A stretch of 64,000 nucleotides of DNA. Origin: an uncultured Flavobacteriaceae bacterium. Lineage in GTDB: Bacteria > Bacteroidota > Bacteroidia > Flavobacteriales > Flavobacteriaceae. The DNA lies in assembly GCA_947495135.1 (NCBI GenBank), contig CANLXN010000001.1:744001-808000 (forward strand). Reading direction: 5' to 3'. Positions 49,796 to 60,711 of the stretch are shown piece by piece. The notes under the pieces were generated by a model. It made no database searches. It worked only from the letters and a program-made list of their open reading frames with translations, and had not been told where the DNA came from. The number at the start of each line of letters is the position of its first letter. The stretch's first letter is position 1. The translations under genes and the position numbers were made by a program.

Positions 49796-50485
49796 TCATT
49801 TCTTTATAACAGCAATCACATTATTTTTAAACGTTTGCCCAATAGGTATCACATGCGAACCGATTGTAATTTTATTACTCTCAACCTGCTCAATTTTTGA
49901 AATGGAAACTATAAACGATTTATGCACTTGAATAAAATTGTACCCTCCTAATAGCTCAAGATAAGATGATAGTTTTTCTAAGGTGACAATTACTTTATCC
50001 CGTGTATAAACCTTGGTGTAATTACCCGTTGCCTCTACATACAATAAATTGTTTATTACCACTTGATGATGCGTTTTCCCATCTTTCAAAAAAATAGTAT
50101 GGTTCTCACTACTATTAATAGACGGAGGAGTTTTATCAACCATAACCGCTTTATTTACGGCTGTTAAAAATCGGTGAAGACTAAAAGGTTTTAATAGATA
50201 ATCTACGATGTTTAACTCATACCCTTCCAAAGCATATTCTTTATAGGCGGTGGTGACTATTATTTTCGGAGGATTCGATAAAGACTTTAAGAACTCGAAA
50301 CCACTTATTTTAGGCATATTTATATCTAGAAAAATTAAATCGATATTACGGCTGTTGAGATACTCCATGGCTTGAAAAACATTGTAACAGTTTTTCATTA
50401 GCTTGAGGTTGGATAAATGGCCTGCGTAATCTTCTATAATTTCATGCGCTATTGGTTCATCGTCTATTATCAAATAGCTAATCAT
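49796..50485 (-). CDS. LytTR-family response regulator
   Basis: LIIDDEPIAHEIIEDYAGHL...LIFLDINMPKISGFEFLKSL...LLYVEATGNYTKVYTRDKVIVTLEKL. Confidence 0.95.
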   Translation of the reverse strand: MISYLIIDDEPIAHEIIEDYAGHLSNLKLMKNCYNVFQAMEYLNSRNIDLIFLDINMPKISGFEFLKSLSNPPKIIVTTAYKEYALEGYELNIVDYLLKPFSLHRFLTAVNKAVMVDKTPPSINSSENHTIFLKDGKTHHQVVINNLLYVEATGNYTKVYTRDKVIVTLEKLSSYLELLGGYNFIQVHKSFIVSISKIEQVESNKITIGSHVIPIGQTFKNNVIAVIKK

Positions 50486-51282
50486 AATTCAAGTTCTAGT
50501 ACTGCATGGAACACCTCTTTTTCAGTAGTAATAACAAGTGAGTGTTTTTCAGGATATAACAAGATCAATCGCTTTCTTAGATTCATTAGACCTACACCAT
50601 TCGTAGAATCGATCGCGTTACTATCCAAATTATTTGCTATAGTAAATACCAATTTTTCGATAGTTGTGCGTATAGTTAAATGGACAAACGCATTTTCGGT
50701 TTGATTTTCTACGCCATGTTTAAAAGCATTTTCAACGAGTACAATTAACAGAAGTGGATAAATTTTTATACACTCTGTTTCAATTTCTTTTTCAAATGAA
50801 ATATCTACCGTACCGTAATAGCGTATTTTATGAAGGGCTATGAAGTTTTCCAAAAAGGAAATTTCTTCGTTGATTGCCACGTTATCACTATCACTACTGT
50901 ATATAGAATGCCTCATTAAATCTGATAGCTTTAGCACATACTCACGAGCCTTATCCGCGTCTTTTTTAATTAATCCGTACAAGTTATTCAGTGTATTAAA
51001 AAAGAAGTGCGGACTTATCTGATTTTTTAAATTAACCAATTCTGCTTTGGCCTTTTCATTTTTTAGCTGTTGGTATTCTTTCCATTTCTTGAATAGCCAA
51101 TCTGCGGCAAAGAAAAATAACACCCCTATAAATAATATTCTAAATATCGAAAAATAGAGCTCATTAGTGGTCGAACTATGGTACTCTAATTCACTCTTCA
51201 AAATCATCATGCCCACTATTGACAGAAGAAGTAAAATAAGGGCAACTACAATACCTATGTGTCTTGTTTTAAGTGAAATCAT
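50482..51282 (-). CDS. LytS/YehU-type sensor histidine kinase
   Basis: ELVNLKNQISPHFFFNTLNNLYGLIKKDADKAREYVLKLSDLMRHSIY...STNGVGLMNLRKRLILLYPEKH. Confidence 0.95.
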   Translation of the reverse strand: MISLKTRHIGIVVALILLLLSIVGMMILKSELEYHSSTTNELYFSIFRILFIGVLFFFAADWLFKKWKEYQQLKNEKAKAELVNLKNQISPHFFFNTLNNLYGLIKKDADKAREYVLKLSDLMRHSIYSSDSDNVAINEEISFLENFIALHKIRYYGTVDISFEKEIETECIKIYPLLLIVLVENAFKHGVENQTENAFVHLTIRTTIEKLVFTIANNLDSNAIDSTNGVGLMNLRKRLILLYPEKHSLVITTEKEVFHAVLELEL

Positions 51283-51490
51283 GGTATAAAAATAGCGAAT
51301 TAAATAGGCAAAATAGATGCCAATTGATAAACACTACCATATCAAGGTTGAACTAACATAAATAACTGACGAATAGAATTCACCACTACTTTTTAACTAC
51401 TCAACGAACTATAACGAGTGCTTATCATATAAATTTCTACGTTCTTAACATTCGGTATATGTTTACTCATAATCATTAAAACGTATAATT

Positions 51491-52588
51491 ATGAGAACCT
51501 TAACATGGACGCTACTATTGCTCTTTTTTATTACTGAAATTTTCAGTCAGATCACTACTTCAGATAAAAACATGATGGAAGCATTGGATGAAAAAGTTCC
51601 GCTTCTTATGCAAGAAAATGCTGTTCCTGGATTGGCTTTAGCAGTAATTGATAATGGCCAAATACTTTTGAGGAAAGGATATGGTTTCGCTAACCTAGAA
51701 GAAGAAAGTACTATTTTAACTTCTACAGGTTTCAATATTGGCTCCATATCGAAATTATTTACAGCAACGGCTATCATGAAGTTGGCGGAAGACGGTAAAA
51801 TAGACCTAGATGCACCTGTTCAGAAATACCTCACTAGATGGAATTTACCCGAATCTAATTTTGATGCAAATAAGGTAACCATAAGAAGCATATTAAGCCA
51901 TACGGCAGGAATCTCTGTCCATGGCTACCCAGGGTTTACAAATAAAACTTCCCTGCCAACACTTGAAGCCTCATTAAATGGCAACAACGGACCCGCGAAA
52001 GTAGATGAGAAGGTCGAGTTAATTCTAGCTCCTCAAACGGAGTTCAAATATTCAGGAGGTGGATACACTATACTGCAACTGCTTATAGAAGAGGTAACTG
52101 AAATGCCTTTTGAAAAATTTATGAAGAAAACTATTTTCAAACCTCTTAAAATGAAAAGCACTTCATTTAAAATTTCAAAGCGGATGTTGAAGAACTCGGC
52201 TATTCCATACGATAAAAATAAAAAAGCTCTTCCTTTCGAATATTTCACCGCTCAAGCAGCGGCAGGGCTTCAAACAACCTTAGACGACTTTATCCTATTT
52301 GTAGCAGATCTACTCCATCATCATTCGATCATTTCAGAAAAAACAATTCGTACCATGGTAGCACCAACAGAAGTATCGAAAGGTAAATATGGAATCGGAT
52401 TCATGATGCTAAAATTTGGACCTTTAGAATTAAAAGGACATGCTGGGTCGAATACTGGTTTTCAGTCCGGATTCTTTATGGACTTTAATACAAAAAGCGG
52501 ATTAATTATGATGACCAATGGCGATAAGGGAGATAAGACCCTCAAGAAAATAATTAAAACTTGGGCATCATTTAAATACAAGAAATAG
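51491..52588 (+). CDS. Serine hydrolase (beta-lactamase-like)
   Basis: FNIGSISKLFTATAIMKLAEDGKIDLDAPVQKYL, FKYSGGGYTILQLLIEEV, GHAGSNTGFQSGF. Confidence 0.92.
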   Translation: MRTLTWTLLLLFFITEIFSQITTSDKNMMEALDEKVPLLMQENAVPGLALAVIDNGQILLRKGYGFANLEEESTILTSTGFNIGSISKLFTATAIMKLAEDGKIDLDAPVQKYLTRWNLPESNFDANKVTIRSILSHTAGISVHGYPGFTNKTSLPTLEASLNGNNGPAKVDEKVELILAPQTEFKYSGGGYTILQLLIEEVTEMPFEKFMKKTIFKPLKMKSTSFKISKRMLKNSAIPYDKNKKALPFEYFTAQAAAGLQTTLDDFILFVADLLHHHSIISEKTIRTMVAPTEVSKGKYGIGFMMLKFGPLELKGHAGSNTGFQSGFFMDFNTKSGLIMMTNGDKGDKTLKKIIKTWASFKYKK

Positions 52589-52594
52589 CAGCAT

Positions 52595-53554
52595 ATGAAA
52601 AATACAGTTATGATATTATGCTCGATTATCCTTTTTTGTTCCTGTATTCAAGGAACGAAAGACACCAACTTCAAAGTCGAAATACTGCCTACAGCTACCA
52701 AGGCCATGCAGCAACAAATGATTGGGCAGTTATCGGGGAAATTCGGGTTATCAAATAAGTTGAAAATCCCAAGTCGATGGACTCCCCTAGAGCGAAAATT
52801 AACGAGACATTATTTGAAAGAATTAATTATACAACTTGGTTTGTCACCTTTAGAACACCAGTACACCCAATCAAATATTAATTTTGGAGTAGATATATTG
52901 TTTGAACCCTTTACAGGCGCCAATATTTACACCATATTACCAGCAACTATCCAAAGCGATCAATATATTATACTTGGTGCCCACTACGATACTGGATTGA
53001 GAAACGCGCCAGGAGCGATCGATAATGCAACCGGAATGGCCCTTATCTATTCGGTTTTAAGAGAATTAAAAAAACTAACCTATCGAAAGCTAAATGTGAT
53101 CATGGTTTTCTTTGATCAAGAGGAAGAGGAAAATGTGGGAAGCAGTGAGTTTATCCGACTTATTAAAAAAAATAATTGGAACATATCGTCGGTCCATTGC
53201 TTCGATATGGTTGGTTGGGATAGTAATAACGACGAAGCATTGGGAATCTATACCGCCTCAAAGGAGCTAGGAGATAAATACCTCTCGATTGCTAAAAAAG
53301 TGGACAAACAAGTTTTTAAAACAGTTATAGACCCAATTGGTTATGAAAACAACTCAACCGACTTCGACGAGTTTGTGAGAAGTGGATTTAACGTAATTGG
53401 GGCTGGAGAATGTTATTATCATGGAGATACTACACCATATAAAGACACTCCTAAAGATGCCTTTGAAACCGTCAATTTTGAGTATTTGCTTTCATCCACC
53501 AAATACATAGAGCTCGTAATTACGGATGTATTGAAAAATAGAAATCATGAATAA
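52595..53554 (+). CDS. M28-family metallopeptidase
   Basis: YIILGAHYDTGLRNAPGAIDNATGMALIYSVLRELKKLTYRKLNVIMVFFDQEEEENVGSSEFIR...YHGDTTPYKDTPKDAFETVNFEYL. Confidence 0.9.
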   Translation: MKNTVMILCSIILFCSCIQGTKDTNFKVEILPTATKAMQQQMIGQLSGKFGLSNKLKIPSRWTPLERKLTRHYLKELIIQLGLSPLEHQYTQSNINFGVDILFEPFTGANIYTILPATIQSDQYIILGAHYDTGLRNAPGAIDNATGMALIYSVLRELKKLTYRKLNVIMVFFDQEEEENVGSSEFIRLIKKNNWNISSVHCFDMVGWDSNNDEALGIYTASKELGDKYLSIAKKVDKQVFKTVIDPIGYENNSTDFDEFVRSGFNVIGAGECYYHGDTTPYKDTPKDAFETVNFEYLLSSTKYIELVITDVLKNRNHE

Positions 53555-53942
53555 CTTTTCATATTTTAAAACTAGCATCTATCAACATAGCTATTGGATC
53601 ATTCTTGTAGTGAGTTTGCTATTTTTTATTCGGAAAGGCATCCAATATGCTATTATTGGAAGTTACGTTCCCTTAATTACAATAGTATGCATACTGCTAT
53701 TACTAAGCTGGTGTCTTCGGTGGAACAAAAAGCGTAGATTCATAATTCGTTTTTGGAGTATACTTCTAATAATTTGGTCAACAGTAAGAATTTTACTGGC
53801 TGTTGCAAATAATTTATTGAAAGAGATCTCTAATAACCATATCACTCATCAATTAGGTATTATGGGATTGCTTATAAGTTTGGTTTTTCTGCTAATGGGG
53901 GTGTATTTGTATAGGAAAGCAACAACAAGGTTTAGCACTTAA
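53547..53942 (+). CDS. Small membrane protein, unknown
   Basis: Four hydrophobic segments; start overlaps the end of the M28 gene. Confidence 0.6.
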   Translation: MNNFSYFKTSIYQHSYWIILVVSLLFFIRKGIQYAIIGSYVPLITIVCILLLLSWCLRWNKKRRFIIRFWSILLIIWSTVRILLAVANNLLKEISNNHITHQLGIMGLLISLVFLLMGVYLYRKATTRFST

Positions 53943-54122
53943 AACATGGCCAAAAACTCCGCGTTATTATATTAAAAATCTAATGAGTTTTCTCTTACAA
54001 ATACTATTATTTACTTTCGCTTTTTAAAACAATCTCTAAAATTTTGTGCCTATTATAACAAACCATTTGCAATTAATTAACGGGCTGTACGAAATACAAC
54101 TGCTTAATTTGTAAAAAAACGA

Positions 54123-54740
54123 ATGAATCTAAAATTACTCGCAGCGCTACTGTTCTTTGGCGTTGCCTCCATCACCGCTCAAGAAGAGCCGCTGAGCGAT
54201 CTCTCTTTCCTAGACCGAACCGAATTTAAAGTGGGGTACACCGGCAATATATTATGGAACAACGGCTTGCAAGTGGGCGCCGAATACCTTTTACTTGAAA
54301 AAATCAAGGTTAAACAACGTAAAAAAGGACCAAAGAGCATTATACATCAATTATTACTCGATGGAAACTTGGGAGTTTCCACTAATTTTTCATCTAGAAC
54401 CGATACAGGGGTTTTTACCAATTTCGGTGTGATGTGGAGAAGAACAAACCCAAAGGGAAAACAACTAAGTATTGGAATAAACCCCCTAGGATACTATCGT
54501 TCTTTCCTACCTGAAACCTATGAGGTAGATGGAAATGATGTTAACAAAGTTTTTCTTCCCGGAAGAGGTTATTACGCCCCTGCCCTATCTATTGGACTCG
54601 GTAGAGATAGAAAGGGTAAGGTGATTTCGGGTAGATATTTCAATTTAAACCTCCGGCTAAGAACACCTTATAATACTGGTACATTACCAGCAATATCCCT
54701 TCAATATGGAATTCGTTTTAACTTTACAAAGAAAAGATAA
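54123..54740 (+). CDS. Putative secreted/outer-membrane protein
   Basis: Signal peptide MNLKLLAALLFFGVASITAQE; barrel-like C-term SLQYGIRFNFTKKR. Confidence 0.6.
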   Translation: MNLKLLAALLFFGVASITAQEEPLSDLSFLDRTEFKVGYTGNILWNNGLQVGAEYLLLEKIKVKQRKKGPKSIIHQLLLDGNLGVSTNFSSRTDTGVFTNFGVMWRRTNPKGKQLSIGINPLGYYRSFLPETYEVDGNDVNKVFLPGRGYYAPALSIGLGRDRKGKVISGRYFNLNLRLRTPYNTGTLPAISLQYGIRFNFTKKR

Positions 54741-55783
54741 TGGAAAAAATCAACGCTAAAATAGTAGAAGGAATGATAGTGCTCCTTATTGTATTTACTT
54801 TTAGTTCCTGCTCACAGGACTCAGATTTAGACAACTTAAGCGACACCGTTTATCTTCGCCATAAAGACGCAGATATGCCCGCCTATATTTACGGTAATGG
54901 CTCAGAAAAATTGTTCTTAATTACGCTACACGGCGGACCTGGCGGATTGGGATTGGGTTTTCGGAATGACATGTTTAAGGGTAGAATTGAAAAGGAATGT
55001 GCCGTAGTTTATTTCGATCAACGAGGATCTGGAATGTCTCAAGGAAGTTATACCGAAGATGGAATAAGTATTGATATCATGGCCGAAGACGTGCTAGCGC
55101 TAGTAAAAGTGCTAAAGAAAAAGTACGGAGATGACTCCCGATTTTTCCTGCTAGGTCATAGTTGGGGTGGCACCCTAGGCAGCGCTGCTCTATTGAAAGA
55201 CCAAAACGACTTTTTAGGTTGGATTGAACTAGATGGAGCACATAATGCATCTGGAATTTACTTAGAATACATCGCAAATTTTGAACGTGTAGCCAACGAA
55301 CAAATAGCTCTTGAGAACAGTGTCGATTACTGGGAATCTGTAAAGGATTTAGTTCAGTCTGCAGACAATAACGAGTACAATGACGACGATTTCATGAAAT
55401 TGAACCGGGAAGCATTTGAGGCAGAAAATAAGCTTAGAGACGATGGGCTTATAACCAGAGAAGAAGATTATTCCGACATAGCATTTGACTACAACATATT
55501 TACGGCTTTTTGGAATACGGGAGTGATTCAAGCCATCGAACGGCGTGTTTTTGAAGACGTAGATTACACCGATCAACTTTCAGAAATCACTATTCCTTCA
55601 CTCATACTGTGGGGGAAATACGATATGGTAGTCCCAACTACCTTCGCCCAAGAAGCTTTTGACAACATAGGTTCAACATCCAAAAAATTAGTCATTTTTG
55701 AAGAATCTGGTCACTCACCAAACGTAACCGAACCAGAATTGTTTGCATCCGAGGTTATTCAATTTATGAATGAGCATAAGTAA
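54740..55783 (+). CDS. Alpha/beta hydrolase lipoprotein (proline-iminopeptidase-like)
   Basis: LITLHGGPGGLGLGFRNDMFKGRIEKECAVVYFDQRGSGMSQG...LLGHSWGGTLGSAALL...PSLILWGKYDMVVPTTFAQEAF...FEESGHSPNVTEPELF. Confidence 0.92.
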   Translation: MEKINAKIVEGMIVLLIVFTFSSCSQDSDLDNLSDTVYLRHKDADMPAYIYGNGSEKLFLITLHGGPGGLGLGFRNDMFKGRIEKECAVVYFDQRGSGMSQGSYTEDGISIDIMAEDVLALVKVLKKKYGDDSRFFLLGHSWGGTLGSAALLKDQNDFLGWIELDGAHNASGIYLEYIANFERVANEQIALENSVDYWESVKDLVQSADNNEYNDDDFMKLNREAFEAENKLRDDGLITREEDYSDIAFDYNIFTAFWNTGVIQAIERRVFEDVDYTDQLSEITIPSLILWGKYDMVVPTTFAQEAFDNIGSTSKKLVIFEESGHSPNVTEPELFASEVIQFMNEHK

Positions 55784-55889
55784 TAATTTTCTAGTTTTTT
55801 AAAAAGCGAAAGAAATATACATTAGGATTTATAGTTATGTTATCATCATAAGAATTCAACCAGTTAAGCCTAACTAACTTCTAGCTAAA

Positions 55890-56669
55890 TTGAATAAAAC
55901 AGCATTAGATATTGCAATTATTGAGACTGGAGAAGATTTTTTCAATCTAATTGATCAAAAAACGAACACCATAGCCACCACATATCTGGGAGGGGAATTT
56001 GAGGTTGACCCTAGCGGAAATATCGCATGGGGATTAATTAATGATGATGTAGGCTATATTTTTATTGGCACCATGGAAGGATATGGAACAAACTTTAATG
56101 ATGAGTTATCTACTTTAAATAATGCGCTAGATGTTGTTATGAGTGATCTGGAAGCATCGGGTATTTCTAAATTAATTCTAGATTTACGCTTCAATGATGG
56201 AGGTTAAGACACGGCGGCATTAAACATGGTATCGCGTTTTATGGATCAAGAGCGGATTTCTTATTTCAAAAAAGCCAGGTTAGGTGATAGTTTTACTGAA
56301 AACAAATCATTCTCCTTAGGACCTAAAGGAGATTTTCAATTTACAGAAAATATTGCCCTACTCACAAGTCCTTACACCATAAGCGCGGCAGAACTTTTTG
56401 CGCTATGTATGAAAGATTTACCCTATGTAACCGTTATAGGTGAGAACACTAGTGGTGCCTTTTCTACCATTCTTGAACATATTTTACCCAATGGAGCAGA
56501 AATAGGGCTTTCAAATGAAATATATAGCGATTCGCAAGGAGTTGTTTTTGAGGCTATTGGGATTGGACCTGGACGTCAAGAAAATGAAGTGCCATTTTTA
56601 TCAACTATCGATTTTCAAGAAGAAAAGGATAGCGGTATCGATCGAGCATTAGAATTACTAAACGATTAA
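55890..56669 (+). pseudogene. S41-family peptidase, N-terminally truncated and interrupted by an in-frame TAA at 56205-56207
   Basis: Both halves in one frame: LILDLRFNDGG-[TAA]-DTAALNMVSRFMDQERISYFKKARLG...LLTSPYTISAAELFALCMKDLPYVTVIGENTSGAFS. Confidence 0.87.
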
Positions 56670-56753
56670 ACCAATTAAATAAGGCTCTCTCAAAAATGTA
56701 GACGTGCCAATTGGTATTGCGCCGTACTTTCTATTGGTAACGTAATTATATTT

Positions 56754-57800
56754 ATGAGAAACTATATTTTAGTAGTCCTATTAGTATGCTTTAGCAGTGT
56801 GTTTGCTCAACAAAATAACATCACCACAGTAAGGGATGCTTATATTACTATAGTTACCGACGCAAGGGCCGCTGGTCAAGGCGATATTGGAGTGGCTACT
56901 TCTCCAGATGCCTTTTCTCAGCTCTGGAACCCATCCAAAAGTATGTTTGCGGATGAAAAATTTCAAATAGGGATTACTCAAATTGTTGGGAACAGACGCC
57001 GACAATCCGATGAAGCGAATCAGATAAACATATGTTTTTATAATCAACTAAATGAGCGAAGTGCTTATAGCTTTAGTTTTCGGGGTTATACTAGTGAAAG
57101 TCCTCAAACAGACATCTTAGGAGTTAACCAAACCGCCCATGAAATTTCAATAGATGGTGCTTATACGCTTAGATTAAGTGAAACGTTTGCGATGTCTGTT
57201 GGAGGTCGATTTATTTCATTAAAGGATAAAATTGCTCTTTTAAGACGTTTTAGTGATGTGGCAACCTTTCGGTTATATGGTGTCGATGTTGCCGGGTTTT
57301 ACTACGGAAATGAAATAGCATTTAACAAGTTTAACGGCAGATGGAGAGCTGGCTTCAATGCTTCTAACCTCCGGGGATCCTCCTTGGAAGAAAATAAGGA
57401 AGCTGAAATTTATGCCCCATCTACTTTAAAAGTTGGAACAGGCTTTGACTTTATTTTTAGTCAGGATAAAATGCTCGCGGTGACTGCCGAATATAAAATG
57501 TTACTCGATTCGTACGTTGAAAATGAGGCTGGAGAACCACTTGACTTCGGCTTGGAAGGTTCAGTTGCCGCTTTGGGCGCAGAGTTTACCTATCTAGAAA
57601 AATTAATGCTGAGGGCTGGTTATTCAAATGGAATAAATAGAGGCACAGATACTTTTGCCTCTATAGGTGCTGGCCTTGAGAGTAAATTTGTAGATATAGA
57701 TGTGGCTTGTTTATTAGGTCTATCTAATCAAGAAAATATTGTGCGCCAAAATGTACGCTTATCGTTGGTTATAGACTTGGGGGAAGTACTATTCCTTTAA
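56754..57800 (+). CDS. PorV/LptO-like outer-membrane protein (T9SS-associated family)
   Basis: DARAAGQGDIGVATSPDAFSQLWNPSKSMFADEKFQIGITQI. Confidence 0.85.
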   Translation: MRNYILVVLLVCFSSVFAQQNNITTVRDAYITIVTDARAAGQGDIGVATSPDAFSQLWNPSKSMFADEKFQIGITQIVGNRRRQSDEANQINICFYNQLNERSAYSFSFRGYTSESPQTDILGVNQTAHEISIDGAYTLRLSETFAMSVGGRFISLKDKIALLRRFSDVATFRLYGVDVAGFYYGNEIAFNKFNGRWRAGFNASNLRGSSLEENKEAEIYAPSTLKVGTGFDFIFSQDKMLAVTAEYKMLLDSYVENEAGEPLDFGLEGSVAALGAEFTYLEKLMLRAGYSNGINRGTDTFASIGAGLESKFVDIDVACLLGLSNQENIVRQNVRLSLVIDLGEVLFL

Positions 57801-58044
57801 AGGTAGTACGATACCCACAGCGTTTTATCAAATTCTTTTTATTTATATGTGCCACGTATTTCAGTATTCAAGGTTAGTACCATTCTATTTTACTAGAAAT
57901 TTTCAGAAAAAAACATAAATAAATACTCTTTCAAAGCGCTCTGGGAAGAATGTACTTTGAAAGGTGTGATTTCTATAATTGAATGGCCGGTTAGACTGTG
58001 CATCTTTGTAGTGTAATAATTATTAATCTTTAAATTCGATAAAA

Positions 58045-58161
58045 ATGGAAAATCAGATAAAAGAAAATTTAAATCATATTCAAGAATTATTAGCGAAAGG
58101 AGCATTCTTAGAGGCTATTGGGATTGGACCTGGACGTCAGGAAAATGACAATGACTGGTAG
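58045..58161 (+). pseudogene. Chimeric 38-aa ORF: N-term of an NTF2/SnoaL-like gene joined to a copy of the S41 fragment
   Basis: MENQIKENLNHIQELLAKGAFL + EAIGIGPGRQEN + DNDW*; 58111-58148 matches 56550-56587 with one mismatch. Confidence 0.7.
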
Positions 58162-58373
58162 AGCTTTGCCAGTAGAAACGTATCCTGTTTCACTTGGGTA
58201 GTCTCCAGAATATTAGTACACATCATGATAGCCTTCCCATACTCACTTTGATCACTCAGGGTAAAGGCCTGACTGAGCGCTTCATTTATAGAATCGTGCA
58301 GACGTTGATTCAGCTTTTGAGCCCTAAGATTAAAGGAAATCGCGAGCAATAGTATGGAAATTCTCCATTTCAT
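58137..58373 (-). pseudogene. N-terminal fragment of a secreted TPR protein (possible TPR-type histidine kinase)
   Basis: MKWRISILLLAISFNLRAQKLNQRLHDSINEALSQAFTLSDQSEYGKAIMMCTNILETTQVKQDTFLLAKLYQSLSFS*, ends at the chimeric joint. Confidence 0.6.
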
Positions 58374-58600
58374 TAATAAAGTAATTTCCTACAAATTAAC
58401 AAATAATTTATTTAACACCACTCTTTAGTAAAATTCTGGAAAACACATTGCCAACTTTGACTCATGAAAGAGTTTTGCATTTAAATATATGTCAAAAAGA
58501 CAAGCCTCGTCCATCAATTCCCAATTAGTACGTCAACCATGTAATGCCAAAATATCCACGACCCAATGGTAAAAGAAGAACTAAGCTTCAGAAAAATAAA

Positions 58601-60490
58601 CTAGTTCTTAATCGGCAACCGAACTTGAGAAGGATATTTTTTAGAATGGTGAACCATATTTTGGGCTACAACAGCCTCAGACTCATCATAATTATTGCCT
58701 CCTGTGTTAAGATTTCTAGCGAATCTAGGAAAATTACTGCTAGAAATTTCAATTCTAATTCTATGTCCTTTTTCGAAATAGTTACTGGTAGACATAGGTG
58801 TTAATTCTAGTTTATAGACTTCACCTTTTTCCATGAACACTTCTTTGTCGTATCCTTCTCTATAACGAACACGCTGTATGGTCTCATCCAGGTTGTAAGC
58901 AGTTCCGTCTGGGTATACATCTATAATCTTGATGGTGAAATCGGTATCCTTTGCGCTTGAAGACACATACAGCTCCGTCTCAATAAAACCAGTAACTTCT
59001 ACTCCTTCTTCCAAGACATCTGTGGTATACACTAATATGTCTGTCCGTTCTTCTATTTTTTGTTGATCGAAGGCGCCACCTTCTACTGCATTACCTGTGC
59101 AGCAAACATTTCCACCTAAAGAAGTTACAGGGTTCATAGGATCATAAAAGAAGGAATCTGGCTTATCTTTTCCAGCCTTTTTTGTGCTTAAGGTGCCTGT
59201 ACCCGATAAAGTATTGGCATTTCCTTTACTATTGAGATAATAGGTAGTCAATTTAGAATCTGCAGGCGGCCATTGGCTAGCTGCTTGCCATTTATTACTT
59301 CCCATAGTATAGTATTGTACACGGGGAGTTTTCTCTTTAAAATCGTTTTTTTCGTCTTTTAACCATAAATCCCACCAGCTATAAATTTGTTCCTCATAAT
59401 TAAGACGTGCATCTCCTACGCTTCTCTGCCCTACCATAGTGTTTTCGGTTGCTCGGGTATAACGGCAATGTAAAGTGGGAGCAATTACTAAGTATTGATT
59501 ATCTCTAATTTCTGGATCCTTGGCATTCTCTCTTAAGTGATTAAACAATGCTAAATTGGGAGTGATAGAAACGTCGTACCAAGAGGCAAACCAGAAGCTA
59601 GGCACTCCTATTTCCATATTATCATGGTATAAACCTCCTTCAAACCAAGCTGGATCATTAGGTTTGCGACGCACCATTTTATCAAAAACCTCCTGTTTTC
59701 CATTCATGTTTTTCAACATATCCTGAATTGGTAAATGCTTCAGAGCCTCCGCCATATCTACCTTGGGGTTTTCTGGTGCCAAGTCGTAAAAACGCGAAAT
59801 CCTGATAAGATCTTCTTGGGTAGCACCCTCCGGAATTCTAGGTTTGAATTTGTCATGTTCCACTCCATATAACCAAGAAAAGAACAATAACTGCTCAACC
59901 CCACCTCGATACCAGTTTCCTTGTTCCATTATATCTCCTACACGACCTACTCCTGCCCCAAAACCTTGAGGCACCATAGCTGCATGCGAAGGATGATCTA
60001 AGGCAGCAACTGCCATTTGCCATTCGGCTGTAGAAGAACATCCATACGTTCCAATTTTCCCATTAGACCAAGATTGGTCCTTCATCCAAGAAAATGCATC
60101 ATAACCGTCGGTTAATGGAACTCCCAAAATATCCCATGTACCTTCCGAATAATACCTTCCGCGTTCATTTTGAACGACATATGCATATCCTCTTTTAACC
60201 ACCTCATAAGCCTGGCGCGCGGTACGGGTACGTTGTTCACCATCTCCCCATGAGTTAAAATTATAAGGTGTTCTAGAGAAGATAATTGGCACTTTTTCAT
60301 TGGTTTTTGGTCTATATATATCGGTCGCTAAACGAATCCCGTCTCGCATAGGCATCATTACCTTTTGGTCTACAATGGCTATTTCCTCCAACTTCGCAAA
60401 AATGTCTTCTTCAACTTGTTCTTGTGAATGTAGTGATACGGTCTGAAAAACAAGAAGTAATAATAATGGGAGGATTTGAAAACGTTTCAT
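58601..60490 (-). CDS. CocE/NonD-family (S15-like) hydrolase
   Basis: [35 protein letters not shown]...[31 protein letters not shown]...[22 protein letters not shown]. Confidence 0.93.
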   Translation of the reverse strand: MKRFQILPLLLLLVFQTVSLHSQEQVEEDIFAKLEEIAIVDQKVMMPMRDGIRLATDIYRPKTNEKVPIIFSRTPYNFNSWGDGEQRTRTARQAYEVVKRGYAYVVQNERGRYYSEGTWDILGVPLTDGYDAFSWMKDQSWSNGKIGTYGCSSTAEWQMAVAALDHPSHAAMVPQGFGAGVGRVGDIMEQGNWYRGGVEQLLFFSWLYGVEHDKFKPRIPEGATQEDLIRISRFYDLAPENPKVDMAEALKHLPIQDMLKNMNGKQEVFDKMVRRKPNDPAWFEGGLYHDNMEIGVPSFWFASWYDVSITPNLALFNHLRENAKDPEIRDNQYLVIAPTLHCRYTRATENTMVGQRSVGDARLNYEEQIYSWWDLWLKDEKNDFKEKTPRVQYYTMGSNKWQAASQWPPADSKLTTYYLNSKGNANTLSGTGTLSTKKAGKDKPDSFFYDPMNPVTSLGGNVCCTGNAVEGGAFDQQKIEERTDILVYTTDVLEEGVEVTGFIETELYVSSSAKDTDFTIKIIDVYPDGTAYNLDETIQRVRYREGYDKEVFMEKGEVYKLELTPMSTSNYFEKGHRIRIEISSSNFPRFARNLNTGGNNYDESEAVVAQNMVHHSKKYPSQVRLPIKN

Positions 60491-60711
60491 ATGAAATGTG
60501 CTTGATTGGTTACTTTCGAAAGTTACTGAAAATTGATCTACCTACATAAAGCTATTTGGTAAAATGAAAATTTCAGAATAAAAAAGAGTCAGGAATCAGA
60601 ATTATTTAGCACCAATTCAAAAAGAATCTCACCCAGATATGTCGTTTACAGGTAGTATATTTGCCACAATTAGTACTAATATCGCCTGAAGCGGTCACCT
60701 CTTTTACTCCT

